A stretch of DNA of 5,798 bases. It comes from PVC group bacterium (GTDB lineage: Bacteria; Verrucomicrobiota; Kiritimatiellia; UBA8416; PXDI01). Below the pieces are notes generated by a model that saw only the letters and a list, made by a program, of their open reading frames with translations, did no database searches and was not told the origin of the DNA. The stretch spans positions 1-5,798 of the forward strand of contig PXDI01000197.1 in assembly GCA_003565095.1 (NCBI GenBank). The letters are read 5' to 3'. The position numbers and the translations under genes are program-made. Positions 1-5,798 of this stretch are shown piece after piece (the stretch's first letter is position 1; every line of letters begins with the position of its first letter).

Positions 1-843
1 AATTATGCGCTTTATCCGCATATGACGGTCTATGAAAACATGGCATTCGGGATGCGTTTGCGCAAAATTCCGCGGCCGGAAATTGACAAGAGCGTGCGTG
101 AGGCGGCGGCGATTCTGGGCATGACCGAATATCTTGACCGTAAGCCGAAAGCACTATCCGGCGGACAGCGTCAGCGCGTGGCGATGGGCCGGGCGATTGT
201 CCGTGATCCGGCGGTTTTTTTGTTTGATGAACCGTTGAGTAACCTTGATGCCAAGATGCGTGTAGAAATGCGTAAGGAAATCCTGCGTTTGCACAAGCGG
301 ATTGCCACGACAGTGATTTATGTAACGCATGATCAGGTTGAAGCGATGACGCTGGGGCAGCGGATTGTGGTGATGAAAGACGGGGTGATTCAGCAGGTAG
401 CCGCGCCGCTGGAGGTTTACCGGACACCCGCGAATGTGTTTGTGGCGGGCTTTATCGGCACCCCGCCGATGAATTTGATCAGCGGAAAGCTTATTCAGAA
501 AAACGGCCGGAAGCATTTTTCCGGTGCCGGAATTGATTTTGAATTACCGGAAGGATGCGCGCCGGTGCATGGAAACAGCAGTGAGCTTGTGCTGGGAATG
601 CGTCCTGAGGAAGTCGAATGGGCCGGCGAAAGCGTTGCGGGCCCGGGCATCATCAATGGCACCGCCGAGCTGGTTGAGTATCTGGGCGGGGAAACGCTGG
701 TGATGATGCAGGCCGGCAGCACCTCGCTGCAGGTTAAGATAGAAAGCCAGGTGCCGGTCAAACTGGATCAGAAAATCAGCATTAAAGCCGCCGCCGGGAG
801 CCTGCATTTCTTTGATGCGGTCAGCGGTGAGCGCTGCGTATAA
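1..843 (+). CDS. Sugar ABC transporter ATP-binding protein, MalK/UgpC/MsmX type (5' partial)
   Basis: This is the energy-coupling ATPase of an inner-membrane carbohydrate importer; it hydrolyses ATP to drive uptake of a sugar or oligosaccharide. The open frame runs off the left edge: the codons before the ATG at 22 read NYALYPH, joining MTVYENMAFG, which is the family's segment just after the Q-loop. The ATG at 22 is therefore internal, and about 80 N-terminal residues, including Walker A, lie outside the window. Visible in order are the ABC signature LSGGQRQRVAMGRA (from 154), Walker B and D-loop VFLFDEPLSNLD (214-249, catalytic Glu at 229-231), and the H-loop histidine in VTHDQVEAM (328-330). 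A C-terminal TOBE/OB-type regulatory domain follows, with the GMRPEEVEW motif near 595-621 and the typical ending SLHFFDA. The 280 visible residues fit a full length near 360. No permease or binding-protein gene is in view, so the substrate is unknown; some homologues (MsmX, UgpC) serve several transporters. A secreted glycoside hydrolase follows on the same strand, consistent with glycan use. The family call is very safe; the exact paralogue is not. Confidence 0.95.
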   Translation, partial: NYALYPHMTVYENMAFGMRLRKIPRPEIDKSVREAAAILGMTEYLDRKPKALSGGQRQRVAMGRAIVRDPAVFLFDEPLSNLDAKMRVEMRKEILRLHKRIATTVIYVTHDQVEAMTLGQRIVVMKDGVIQQVAAPLEVYRTPANVFVAGFIGTPPMNLISGKLIQKNGRKHFSGAGIDFELPEGCAPVHGNSSELVLGMRPEEVEWAGESVAGPGIINGTAELVEYLGGETLVMMQAGSTSLQVKIESQVPVKLDQKISIKAAAGSLHFFDAVSGERCV

Positions 844-844
844 A

Positions 845-869
845 GCCGGGATGCTACGGCGCGCCCGGT
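845..869 (+). terminator. Weak stem-loop after the ABC ATPase gene
   Basis: Directly after the ATPase stop codon, GCCGGG (845-850) can pair with CCCGGT (864-869), giving five GC pairs plus a G-T wobble around a 13-base loop. Only scattered T residues follow (GTTATGTTTCGC), so it lacks the clean U-tract of a strong intrinsic terminator. It could attenuate read-through into the downstream hydrolase gene, or be chance in GC-rich DNA. Confidence 0.25.
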
Positions 870-924
870 GTTATGTTTCGCCCGCAGTCTTTCTCTCTCC
901 GCAAAGGGGCGCGGTCTATATCCC

Positions 925-972
925 TTTGTTAACCTTCCTCAGCTAATTCGGCATGTATTATGCTTTAACAAA
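925..972. repeat. Inverted repeat TTTGTTAA ... TTAACAAA upstream of the hydrolase gene
   Basis: TTTGTTAA at 925-932 is repeated exactly as its reverse complement TTAACAAA at 965-972, with 32 bases between the arms. The right arm ends 40 bases before the chosen start of the secreted hydrolase gene. The segment is more AT-rich than the surrounding coding DNA, as promoter and operator regions often are. The centre-to-centre distance of 40 bp is about four helical turns, so both arms could lie on the same DNA face as half-sites for a dimeric or looping regulator. That role is inference. No well-formed -35/-10 pair stands out, although TATTAT at 956-961 is a possible -10. Confidence 0.3.
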
Positions 973-1000
973 CCTTTCGGTATTTAAACAGGATAAATTG

Positions 1001-1008
1001 AAAGGGGA
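1001..1008 (+). promoter_or_regulatory. Ribosome binding site that sets the hydrolase start
   Basis: The purine-rich AAAGGGGA stands four bases before the ATG at 1013, a good Shine-Dalgarno match at plausible spacing. The earlier in-frame ATG at 953 is preceded by AGCTAATTCGGC, with no purine-rich site, and would put 20 extra residues in front of an otherwise classical signal peptide. This favours 1013 as the true start. Confidence 0.75.
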
Positions 1009-1012
1009 TATT

Positions 1013-4000
1013 ATGCACAACCGGGTGGGTGGAAGAATCATTAAAACAGTATTTACCGGGGGTATTCTGGCCATCTATGCGGTGGCATATGCGGCGGCGA
1101 TAGATGCGGCGAAGCTGCCGCGGCCGCTATATCCGGCTCTGCCGTCTGAAATTGCCGCGCAGGAGGCCCTGATTAATGTGTCCGAGAGTGCACAGGTGGT
1201 GGGGCCGAATAATTTCCGGATGAATTTTGAGATACCTGAGTTGCTGCCGGGCGGCGGGGACAATCCGCTTGAAGACCGGCGCGGTTTCAGTGGAAAGATT
1301 GACAATGCCGAGGGATTATGGAGCACAGATCGTGGTCGTGCACCGCAGTACAATACCGCGACGCATCACGTCGGGCATGGCGGACTTAAGGTGGAAGGCA
1401 CCCGGATGACCGGGGATCTGCTGATAACCATCAAGCCGGACAACTGGGTCCCTGCTGATAAGCAGGAGCGTGAGATGCGTGTGACGGTTGATGCGGTGAT
1501 TACCCGCAGTGACCAGCGTGCGCCGGAGACCGGGGATGCCGCGGAATCGCGCTGGTGGCACATCATGGCCAGTGATGCGGCGGCACCGGTTTTTGAGGTA
1601 AACGGCACTTCCACATTTAGCTGCTTTCAGTCCGGTCAGCAGGCAACTTCGCCGTTTTCCGGCAGTCTGACCCAGCCGGTGGGCGTGAATAAGTGGAATA
1701 TGGGTAACCCCGATAATGGCGGGGTGGCGTTTGACTTTAATATGGGCACAAATCGTGTCAACTGGAACCATGCGCGGATGGCGCAGGCGCAGTTTGATCC
1801 GGTGCGTGATTTGTCGGCATGGCAGGGACTGCGCTTTGTGGTCGAGACCGCCGAACCGCGTAATGATGCTCAGGTGTCGGTGTGGCTGGGCGAAGCGGAT
1901 GGCAGTTGGTATTACATAAAGGGCGCCATTCCGCTTTCGGCGGCTACCAATGAAATCTATCTGCCGTTCGCGGATTTCGCCGAGGCGGAATGGGTGGCGC
2001 CATCATCGCATGTTGATGAGGACTACGTTCTCGACTTGACTGCTATTGCACAGATCGGGGTCGGCGTTGTCAACCCGCTGGGTGTCGGGGATGTCGCTTT
2101 TACGCTTAGAGAGATAGATCTGGTGCGGTGGGTTGAGCAGGAAGTGGAACCGGCGCGGCTGGTGGTTAGTGGCAAGACGCTGGCGGTGAACGAGCATGAA
2201 ATGGTGCCGCCGGGGCTGTTCGGCGGTTATGCGCCCAATCTGCCGCAGCGCTACCGCCCCGGCTGCCAGCGCGATTTGCGCACGCTGCCCGGCGGCGGCC
2301 CTTCGCTTCCGCGCATCATCCATTACCGCCTGCGTAACGCGGATCTGCCCGATCCTCTGGCACTGCTTGCTGCGCTTGACGAAGCCCGTCAGGCTGAAGA
2401 AGATTCCGTGCTGAAGCATATAGTAAATCTCTTTCCGGAAAACAATCTGCGGCGGTTTCCGGGAAATCAGCGTTCAGCCATCGAGCGCACGCTTCAACAG
2501 GAACGCAACGATTTCAGGGCGCTGACAGATCCGCTAAACAGCACATTGAGCAACCCCGGATTCTACGATGCGGCTATCTGGCCGGCGGAAGTGACTGACC
2601 GGCTCGGTGAACGTTTCAAGAGATATCTGGAGAAGCATCCGAATCTGAACACGCAGGAGCGTTTCGTGTTCCATCGGGCGCTGTTAACTGCCGCGCTGCC
2701 GGAACTTGTGGCTGATCCGCCGGCGCACGAGCCGACAGAGGCTTTTTATATTGACTGCATGGGGGACCGCTATCAGGCCTGCCCGGTGGTGCGCAATCCG
2801 ACCGGCTGGCGGCAGGGCACAATCAGTCTTGGCAACAGTTACGCCGCCGCGGCTAAGGCGGCCGAGCAGGATGTGGTGCTGGAAATCTGGAATGAGCCGT
2901 ATTTAAACTGGGCGGTACGTCCGGGCGAGCACTTGAAGGTGCAGTATTATGATGAAGCTCGCGCCGTGGAGGGCGGGGCGGTGACGCTCAAGGGTACCGA
3001 CAAGGTGATCCCGCATTTCCGCTGGCGCAAGACGGATGGCGGCAATTGGGAAGTGTATGATGAAACCCAGTTTACCTACTGGTCGGGGCGCGGTAACGGC
3101 TATATTTATGATCTTTACGCACGGGTGCTGGCTGAGGCGGTCAAGGAAGTTAATGAGGACGTCAAGGTGATTGCCGGCTGGGGGTTCCGTTGGAACGAGG
3201 ACCACTGGGCGGCCTGGGATATGCTTTACCGTCCGACGATCGACAACCTGTGGGATGTGATCGATGGCTTGCATGAGCATCATTACCAGGGTGATACGAC
3301 CGCCATGAACGGATCGTATGAACTGGCCACCGCATATGCGATGACCCGTTACAACAAATGGCTTTATTCATACAACACCGAGGTTAACGACTTGTTGGAT
3401 GCGCCGGCCCGCGGCCATCTTGAAACCCCGGAAATGGTTAAGGCCGCCACGGATTACCGCCGTATGACCTATAACATCCGGGATATTCTGTATTGTATTC
3501 TGCAAAGTCCGGATAAGAAAAAAGGCCGCACAGTAATTCATTATAACCAGACCCGTTCCGGGATGGACATTGCATACGGGGCGATTATGCTGAATCTGCG
3601 TGGGCGGTTGGTGGAGACGGCGTCAAGCGATCCGCATGTGTGGGTGGTTTCATCGATTGACGGTACTGATCCGCGCGCGATGCCGCCGGACTTTGAAAAG
3701 CCTGAGCTGGTGGTGCTGGTGTTTAACGATCATCGCGAAGCGCGTTCCGTGACACTCGATATCCACGCGCCCGATGGAACTGTTTTCACCGGAAAGCCAT
3801 TGATTCAGCGGACGGCTTTAGACCGCGAAACCATGCGGGCGGGATTAATTGAGCAACCGCTTGAACTGCCGGCGGGTGCGACAACCTTGCAGCAGGAGAT
3901 TGAACTGACTGAGCGGTCGGTATGGAAGATAACCCTGCCGTTGGAAGGGGAACTGGTTGCAGATGCGCAGGTGGAGCGTCAGCAGTTCTTTGCGCCGGAT

Positions 4001-4318
4001 TTACTGAATCTGGTGCAGCATGACAAACCGTTTTCGACCAATATCAGAATTGACCGCCGTTCACGGCGCCAGGCGGCGCGTGCCTGGCTGCGGCTGGTGG
4101 TGGAAGATGTGCATGAAGGCGAGGGCGAAGTACGGGTGGGGGATCAAGTGATTGCCTTGCCGCGTGCGCTGACCGCGGACAATGTCAACCGCATCATTGA
4201 GCTGCCGCTGGATGTGGCGGCGCTGGGCCGCAACAATACGCTTGAATTCAGTGTGCCCGATAACCGGTTCCCGGGTTACCGTGTTCAGGTGGCCAGCATT
4301 GTTGTGGAGTCGCGGTGA
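1013..4318 (+). CDS. Large secreted multidomain glycoside hydrolase, probable clan GH-A
   Basis: This 1,101-residue protein probably cleaves a polysaccharide outside the cytoplasm; the substrate is unknown. The N-terminus is a clear signal peptide: basic MHNRVGGRIIK, then hydrophobic TVFTGGILAIYAVAYA, with a signal-peptidase I-like AYA/AA site near residues 27-29. After a beta-rich part (about 40-190) comes a galactose-binding/CIA30-like module (about 195-375) with strands such as LSAWQGLRFVVETAE, VSVWLGEADGSWYYI and NEIYLPFADF. The probable TIM-barrel core spans roughly 385-885. It holds VVLEIWNEPYLNW, where Glu628 would be the acid/base of the clan GH-A NEP motif. It also has DGLHEHHYQGD (751-761), like the aromatic/His motif after a late barrel strand, and LYSYNTEVNDL, where Glu790 is the candidate nucleophile 162 residues later. 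Two beta-sandwich modules follow (about 895-975 and 980-1101), the last like a carbohydrate-binding jelly roll ending in NNTLEFSVPDN. A helical charged stretch at about 443-570 is unusual before the acid/base. I cannot assign a numbered GH family; agarase/porphyranase-like and GH39-like enzymes are possible relatives. The frame is intact throughout. Export and hydrolase function are well supported, specificity is not. Confidence 0.8.
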   Translation: MHNRVGGRIIKTVFTGGILAIYAVAYAAAIDAAKLPRPLYPALPSEIAAQEALINVSESAQVVGPNNFRMNFEIPELLPGGGDNPLEDRRGFSGKIDNAEGLWSTDRGRAPQYNTATHHVGHGGLKVEGTRMTGDLLITIKPDNWVPADKQEREMRVTVDAVITRSDQRAPETGDAAESRWWHIMASDAAAPVFEVNGTSTFSCFQSGQQATSPFSGSLTQPVGVNKWNMGNPDNGGVAFDFNMGTNRVNWNHARMAQAQFDPVRDLSAWQGLRFVVETAEPRNDAQVSVWLGEADGSWYYIKGAIPLSAATNEIYLPFADFAEAEWVAPSSHVDEDYVLDLTAIAQIGVGVVNPLGVGDVAFTLREIDLVRWVEQEVEPARLVVSGKTLAVNEHEMVPPGLFGGYAPNLPQRYRPGCQRDLRTLPGGGPSLPRIIHYRLRNADLPDPLALLAALDEARQAEEDSVLKHIVNLFPENNLRRFPGNQRSAIERTLQQERNDFRALTDPLNSTLSNPGFYDAAIWPAEVTDRLGERFKRYLEKHPNLNTQERFVFHRALLTAALPELVADPPAHEPTEAFYIDCMGDRYQACPVVRNPTGWRQGTISLGNSYAAAAKAAEQDVVLEIWNEPYLNWAVRPGEHLKVQYYDEARAVEGGAVTLKGTDKVIPHFRWRKTDGGNWEVYDETQFTYWSGRGNGYIYDLYARVLAEAVKEVNEDVKVIAGWGFRWNEDHWAAWDMLYRPTIDNLWDVIDGLHEHHYQGDTTAMNGSYELATAYAMTRYNKWLYSYNTEVNDLLDAPARGHLETPEMVKAATDYRRMTYNIRDILYCILQSPDKKKGRTVIHYNQTRSGMDIAYGAIMLNLRGRLVETASSDPHVWVVSSIDGTDPRAMPPDFEKPELVVLVFNDHREARSVTLDIHAPDGTVFTGKPLIQRTALDRETMRAGLIEQPLELPAGATTLQQEIELTERSVWKITLPLEGELVADAQVERQQFFAPDLLNLVQHDKPFSTNIRIDRRSRRQAARAWLRLVVEDVHEGEGEVRVGDQVIALPRALTADNVNRIIELPLDVAALGRNNTLEFSVPDNRFPGYRVQVASIVVESR

Positions 4319-4332
4319 TTCAGCAGGTTCGC

Positions 4333-5355
4333 TTATACCTCGACCAGTAAATCATGCTGATAGAGTTCGCGGATCATCTGGACGTCGAGTGCATGTCCGG
4401 CTTTGTAGGAGACAATTCTGCCGGCAAAGCGCCCGCGGTCGATCAGGGCGACGGCCGCCAGCATATCCAGGCACGCCCTGTGCCAGACCGCTTCCAGCGC
4501 CTTGCCTTCGTGCAGCATGCGCGGTTTATTTAGATAACCCCAGCGGCCATGGACCAGAATGTTGCGCGTGTTATAGCCGAGATTGCGCATGTCGGCAAAC
4601 AGCATCCCGATTGTCCGGCAATACAGCATCATTGAAAGCGGACAGTTGGTGCGCGCAAAGGCCCCGTGACGGAATGCCTCACGGTTGACGGTGAATTGGA
4701 TGCGCTGGGAGCCGATGGCGGATTTGAAGCGAATGGCGCAATCAATTTCAAGCCGGCGGGAAGCTTTTTCATCCGGATAAAACGCCAGAAAGCTGCCGTT
4801 GTCACCACCGATGCACACCGGTTCCTTGACCGTCCAGGCTTTTGCTTTCCAGCCGGTGTGTTTCAGTCCGGCTTTTTCAACTGCTTCGACCATTCCGCGA
4901 CTACTGTCATCAAACAGCGGTGGATCACCGGAGTCCATCCGGATGATAACATTGTCGAGCCCCAGTCCGGTTTTGAGGGCGATGATATGTTCAACCATAC
5001 GCATGTAGTTATGTGGTGAGCCGCTGCGCAGGACAATGTTACGCACGATGGTCCAGACGTTGCGGACAGAGACTTCGATCGGCAGTTCATCCGGTAGGTC
5101 AATGCGATCCAGCCACCAGCCGGGGCGCGGGGCCGGTTCAAACTGCAGGGTGCGCTGCGCGCGACCGAAAAATGTGCCTGGCCCGGTAATGCTGAAGGGG
5201 GCGGCCAGTGTGGTGTCGTGTTCATCCGGCGGCTCGGCCTCATCGTGCGGCCGGAGTTGATCAATCTTTTGCTGTTTGAGTTGGTTGAAAGCTGTCTTGA
5301 TTGCGGCCGGATCGCCCCCGAGAAGACGCTCGGGGACGTTAATTTCTGCTGTCAT
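4333..5355 (-). CDS. Divergent LpxC-family protein (UDP-3-O-acyl-N-acetylglucosamine deacetylase-like)
   Basis: LpxC is the cytosolic zinc deacetylase that commits UDP-3-O-acyl-GlcNAc to lipid A synthesis. This 340-residue protein shows the two-domain LpxC layout. The N-terminal domain has ITGPGTFFGRAQRTLQFEPA (56-75), RMVEHIIALKTGLGLDNVII (119-138) with the conserved Glu122-His123 pair, and PLFDDSSRGMVEAVEKAG (146-163), matching the family's P(I/L)MDGS...AG block. The C-terminal domain has LEIDCAIRF, FARTNC with Thr236 at the usual active-site Thr, and VSYKAGHALDVQMIREL with the catalytic His321. Two features depart from the family. The usual H-x3-D zinc pair followed by GD reads WHRACLDMLAAVAL: His292 lies five, not four, residues before Asp297, and the GD aspartate is Ala301. 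There is also an N-terminal extension of about 50 polar residues, making it longer than typical LpxC of about 300. It has a good ribosome binding site and lies 71 bp downstream of another minus-strand gene, perhaps in one operon. No other lipid A genes are visible. It may be a paralogue with altered activity; family membership is likely, activity uncertain. Confidence 0.75.
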   Translation of the reverse strand: MTAEINVPERLLGGDPAAIKTAFNQLKQQKIDQLRPHDEAEPPDEHDTTLAAPFSITGPGTFFGRAQRTLQFEPAPRPGWWLDRIDLPDELPIEVSVRNVWTIVRNIVLRSGSPHNYMRMVEHIIALKTGLGLDNVIIRMDSGDPPLFDDSSRGMVEAVEKAGLKHTGWKAKAWTVKEPVCIGGDNGSFLAFYPDEKASRRLEIDCAIRFKSAIGSQRIQFTVNREAFRHGAFARTNCPLSMMLYCRTIGMLFADMRNLGYNTRNILVHGRWGYLNKPRMLHEGKALEAVWHRACLDMLAAVALIDRGRFAGRIVSYKAGHALDVQMIRELYQHDLLVEV

Positions 5356-5362
5356 GAATATA

Positions 5363-5367
5363 CTCCT
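5363..5367 (-). promoter_or_regulatory. Ribosome binding site of the LpxC-like gene
   Basis: Read on the minus strand, AGGAG stands seven bases before the ATG at 5355, close to ideal spacing. It supports this start, and so supports the N-terminal extension being translated rather than being an over-long gene call. Confidence 0.75.
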
Positions 5368-5386
5368 GATCCTGAAAATTGTTACT

Positions 5387-5417
5387 GACAGCTAAATAGC
5401 ATTAATGCGGCGCTGTC
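5387..5417. repeat. Inverted repeat with a nested palindrome between the two minus-strand genes
   Basis: GACAGC (5387-5392) and GCTGTC (5412-5417) form a 6-bp inverted repeat with 19 bases between the arms. Inside it sits the perfect 10-bp palindrome GCATTAATGC (5399-5408). There is no U-tract immediately after the hairpin on the minus strand, so it is a poor terminator. It could be an operator or an mRNA hairpin in the leader of the LpxC-like gene. Confidence 0.3.
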
Positions 5418-5422
5418 TGCAA
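5393..5422 (-). promoter_or_regulatory. Possible sigma70-like promoter for the LpxC-like gene
   Basis: On the minus strand, TTGCAG (5422-5417) and TATTTA (5398-5393) are separated by 18 bases, a tolerable but weak -35/-10 pair, 38 bases ahead of the ATG. It overlaps the inverted repeat at 5387-5417. With only 71 bp to the upstream gene, co-transcription is an equally good explanation. Confidence 0.2.
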
Positions 5423-5426
5423 TCCA

Positions 5427-5798
5427 TCAATTGCGTTGCGGGGCGAATTTCGGGGCGACGAAGACAGCCGGGTGCATGTAGAGCGGCTTGCCGGCCGGCG
5501 GTGTAGTTCCGGCGGCAATATCGCGGTATGTCATTTCAGTCAGCGTTCTGGCCTCCGGAATGATCGAGCGCCTGACGATGCCGGGCAGAATGGCGCTGAG
5601 CGCCTTGGCTGATTCTGCGGAACGCTGTTCCCAGTCCGGTGTTTCCGTGGCCTCTATCTGAGTTCGGCTTACAGCATTGGGCACTACTTTGAATTCAGGG
5701 CTTTTCAATCCTTGGCCTTGCACCATATTAACAAAGAGTTCGCCTTCTCTTTTGGCATTAGGTAGCAGCAAGGTAGCTTCTGTCGCAGCCTTGGCCAG
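5427..5798 (-). CDS. Hypothetical protein, C-terminal part (5' partial)
   Basis: The frame is open from the right window edge to a TGA at 5427-5429, giving 123 residues of a longer protein. A TTG at 5771 could be read as a start, but the open frame continues upstream of it (LAKAATEAT), there is no convincing ribosome binding site before it, and the sequence reads as an interior segment. I do not recognise the family. The segment is soluble-looking, with no membrane helix. It has a charged stretch (LPNAKREGELFVNMVQGQG), then SPEFKVVPNAVSRTQIEATE, then a probably helical part (WEQRSAESAKALSAILPGIV) and RRSIIPEARTLTEMTYRDIA, and ends in a Pro-rich tail (TTPPAGKPLYMHPAVFVAP). It lies 71 bp upstream of the LpxC-like gene in the same direction, so the two may share a transcript. 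It is called coding because the neighbouring intergenic gap and ribosome binding site fit a gene ending here, and because no other frame in the segment is better. Confidence 0.6.
   Translation of the reverse strand: MAKAATEATLLLPNAKREGELFVNMVQGQGLKSPEFKVVPNAVSRTQIEATETPDWEQRSAESAKALSAILPGIVRRSIIPEARTLTEMTYRDIAAGTTPPAGKPLYMHPAVFVAPKFAPQRN

Noticed and set aside
215..221. Run of seven T in the ATPase Walker B region as a frameshift or slippage site
   Set aside because: The frame is intact on both sides and encodes the expected VFLFDEP motif, so nothing suggests programmed or accidental slippage.
154..516. Minus-strand open frame of 120 codons inside the ABC ATPase
   Set aside because: It lies wholly antisense to a gene with intact Walker B, signature and H-loop motifs, and its translation is low-complexity and His/Arg-rich as expected of a shadow frame.
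858..865. GGCGCGCC palindrome in the gap after the ATPase
   Set aside because: A single 8-bp GC palindrome is expected by chance in GC-rich DNA and overlaps the weak stem-loop already listed.
926..961. TTGTTA (926-931) and TATTAT (956-961) as a promoter pair
   Set aside because: The 24-base spacing is too long for a sigma70 promoter, and no better -35 lies 17 bases from TATTAT.
953..1012. Earlier in-frame ATG at 953 as the hydrolase start
   Set aside because: It has no ribosome binding site, and it would place 20 polar residues ahead of a classical signal peptide; the ATG at 1013 has AAAGGGGA in front of it.
1316..1771. Minus-strand open frame of 151 codons inside the hydrolase gene
   Set aside because: It is antisense to a continuous signal-peptide-bearing gene, with no recognisable domain and no ribosome binding site seen.
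2003..2419. Minus-strand open frame of 138 codons inside the hydrolase gene
   Set aside because: It is a shadow of the plus-strand gene with an Arg/Gln/Ala-rich translation and no family features.
2903..3283. Minus-strand open frame of 126 codons over the catalytic region
   Set aside because: The plus strand here encodes the WNEP and HEHHY motifs, so the antisense frame is a by-product of that coding sequence.
4182..4688. Plus-strand open frame of 168 codons spanning the convergent junction
   Set aside because: It overlaps the end of the hydrolase in another frame and the LpxC-like gene antisense. The translation is Arg/Cys/Ser-rich and resembles no protein.
4666..5019. Plus-strand open frame of 117 codons antisense to the LpxC-like gene
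   Set aside because: The minus strand carries clear LpxC family blocks across this interval.

Overview
The window reads as a piece of chromosome from a Gram-negative-type bacterium. It has moderately GC-rich coding sequence, a LpxC-family protein (lipid A chemistry), an exported enzyme of more than 1,000 residues and a carbohydrate-type ABC ATPase. This mix fits a polysaccharide-degrading bacterium, possibly of the PVC group (Kiritimatiellota, Lentisphaerota, Planctomycetota or Verrucomicrobiota). That placement is an inference from style and gene content, not something the sequence proves. There are no tRNA or rRNA genes, CRISPR arrays, transposase genes or phage-like modules.

Layout. Positions 1-843 (+) are the 3' part of a MalK/UgpC/MsmX-type sugar ABC transporter ATPase, cut by the left edge. 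Positions 844-1012 are a non-coding gap with a weak stem-loop just after the ATPase stop, an 8-bp inverted repeat, and a clear ribosome binding site. Positions 1013-4318 (+) encode a large secreted multidomain protein: a signal peptide, an N-terminal beta-rich part, a galactose-binding/CIA30-like module, a probable clan GH-A (TIM-barrel) glycoside hydrolase core with a WNEP acid/base motif and a candidate nucleophile glutamate, and C-terminal beta-sandwich modules. Fourteen bases later the opposite strand begins: 4333-5355 (-) encodes a divergent LpxC-family protein. Upstream of it, on the same strand, 5427-5798 (-) is the C-terminal part of an unrecognised protein cut by the right edge.

How the genes may work together. 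The ATPase and the secreted hydrolase are on the same strand and suggest a degrade-and-import function for a complex glycan: extracellular or periplasmic cleavage, then ATP-driven uptake. The two minus-strand genes look like a separate transcription unit that converges on the hydrolase gene. The most notable points are the divergent LpxC homologue, whose usual zinc/catalytic residues are partly displaced or lost, and the large hydrolase, which I cannot place in a named GH family by eye.
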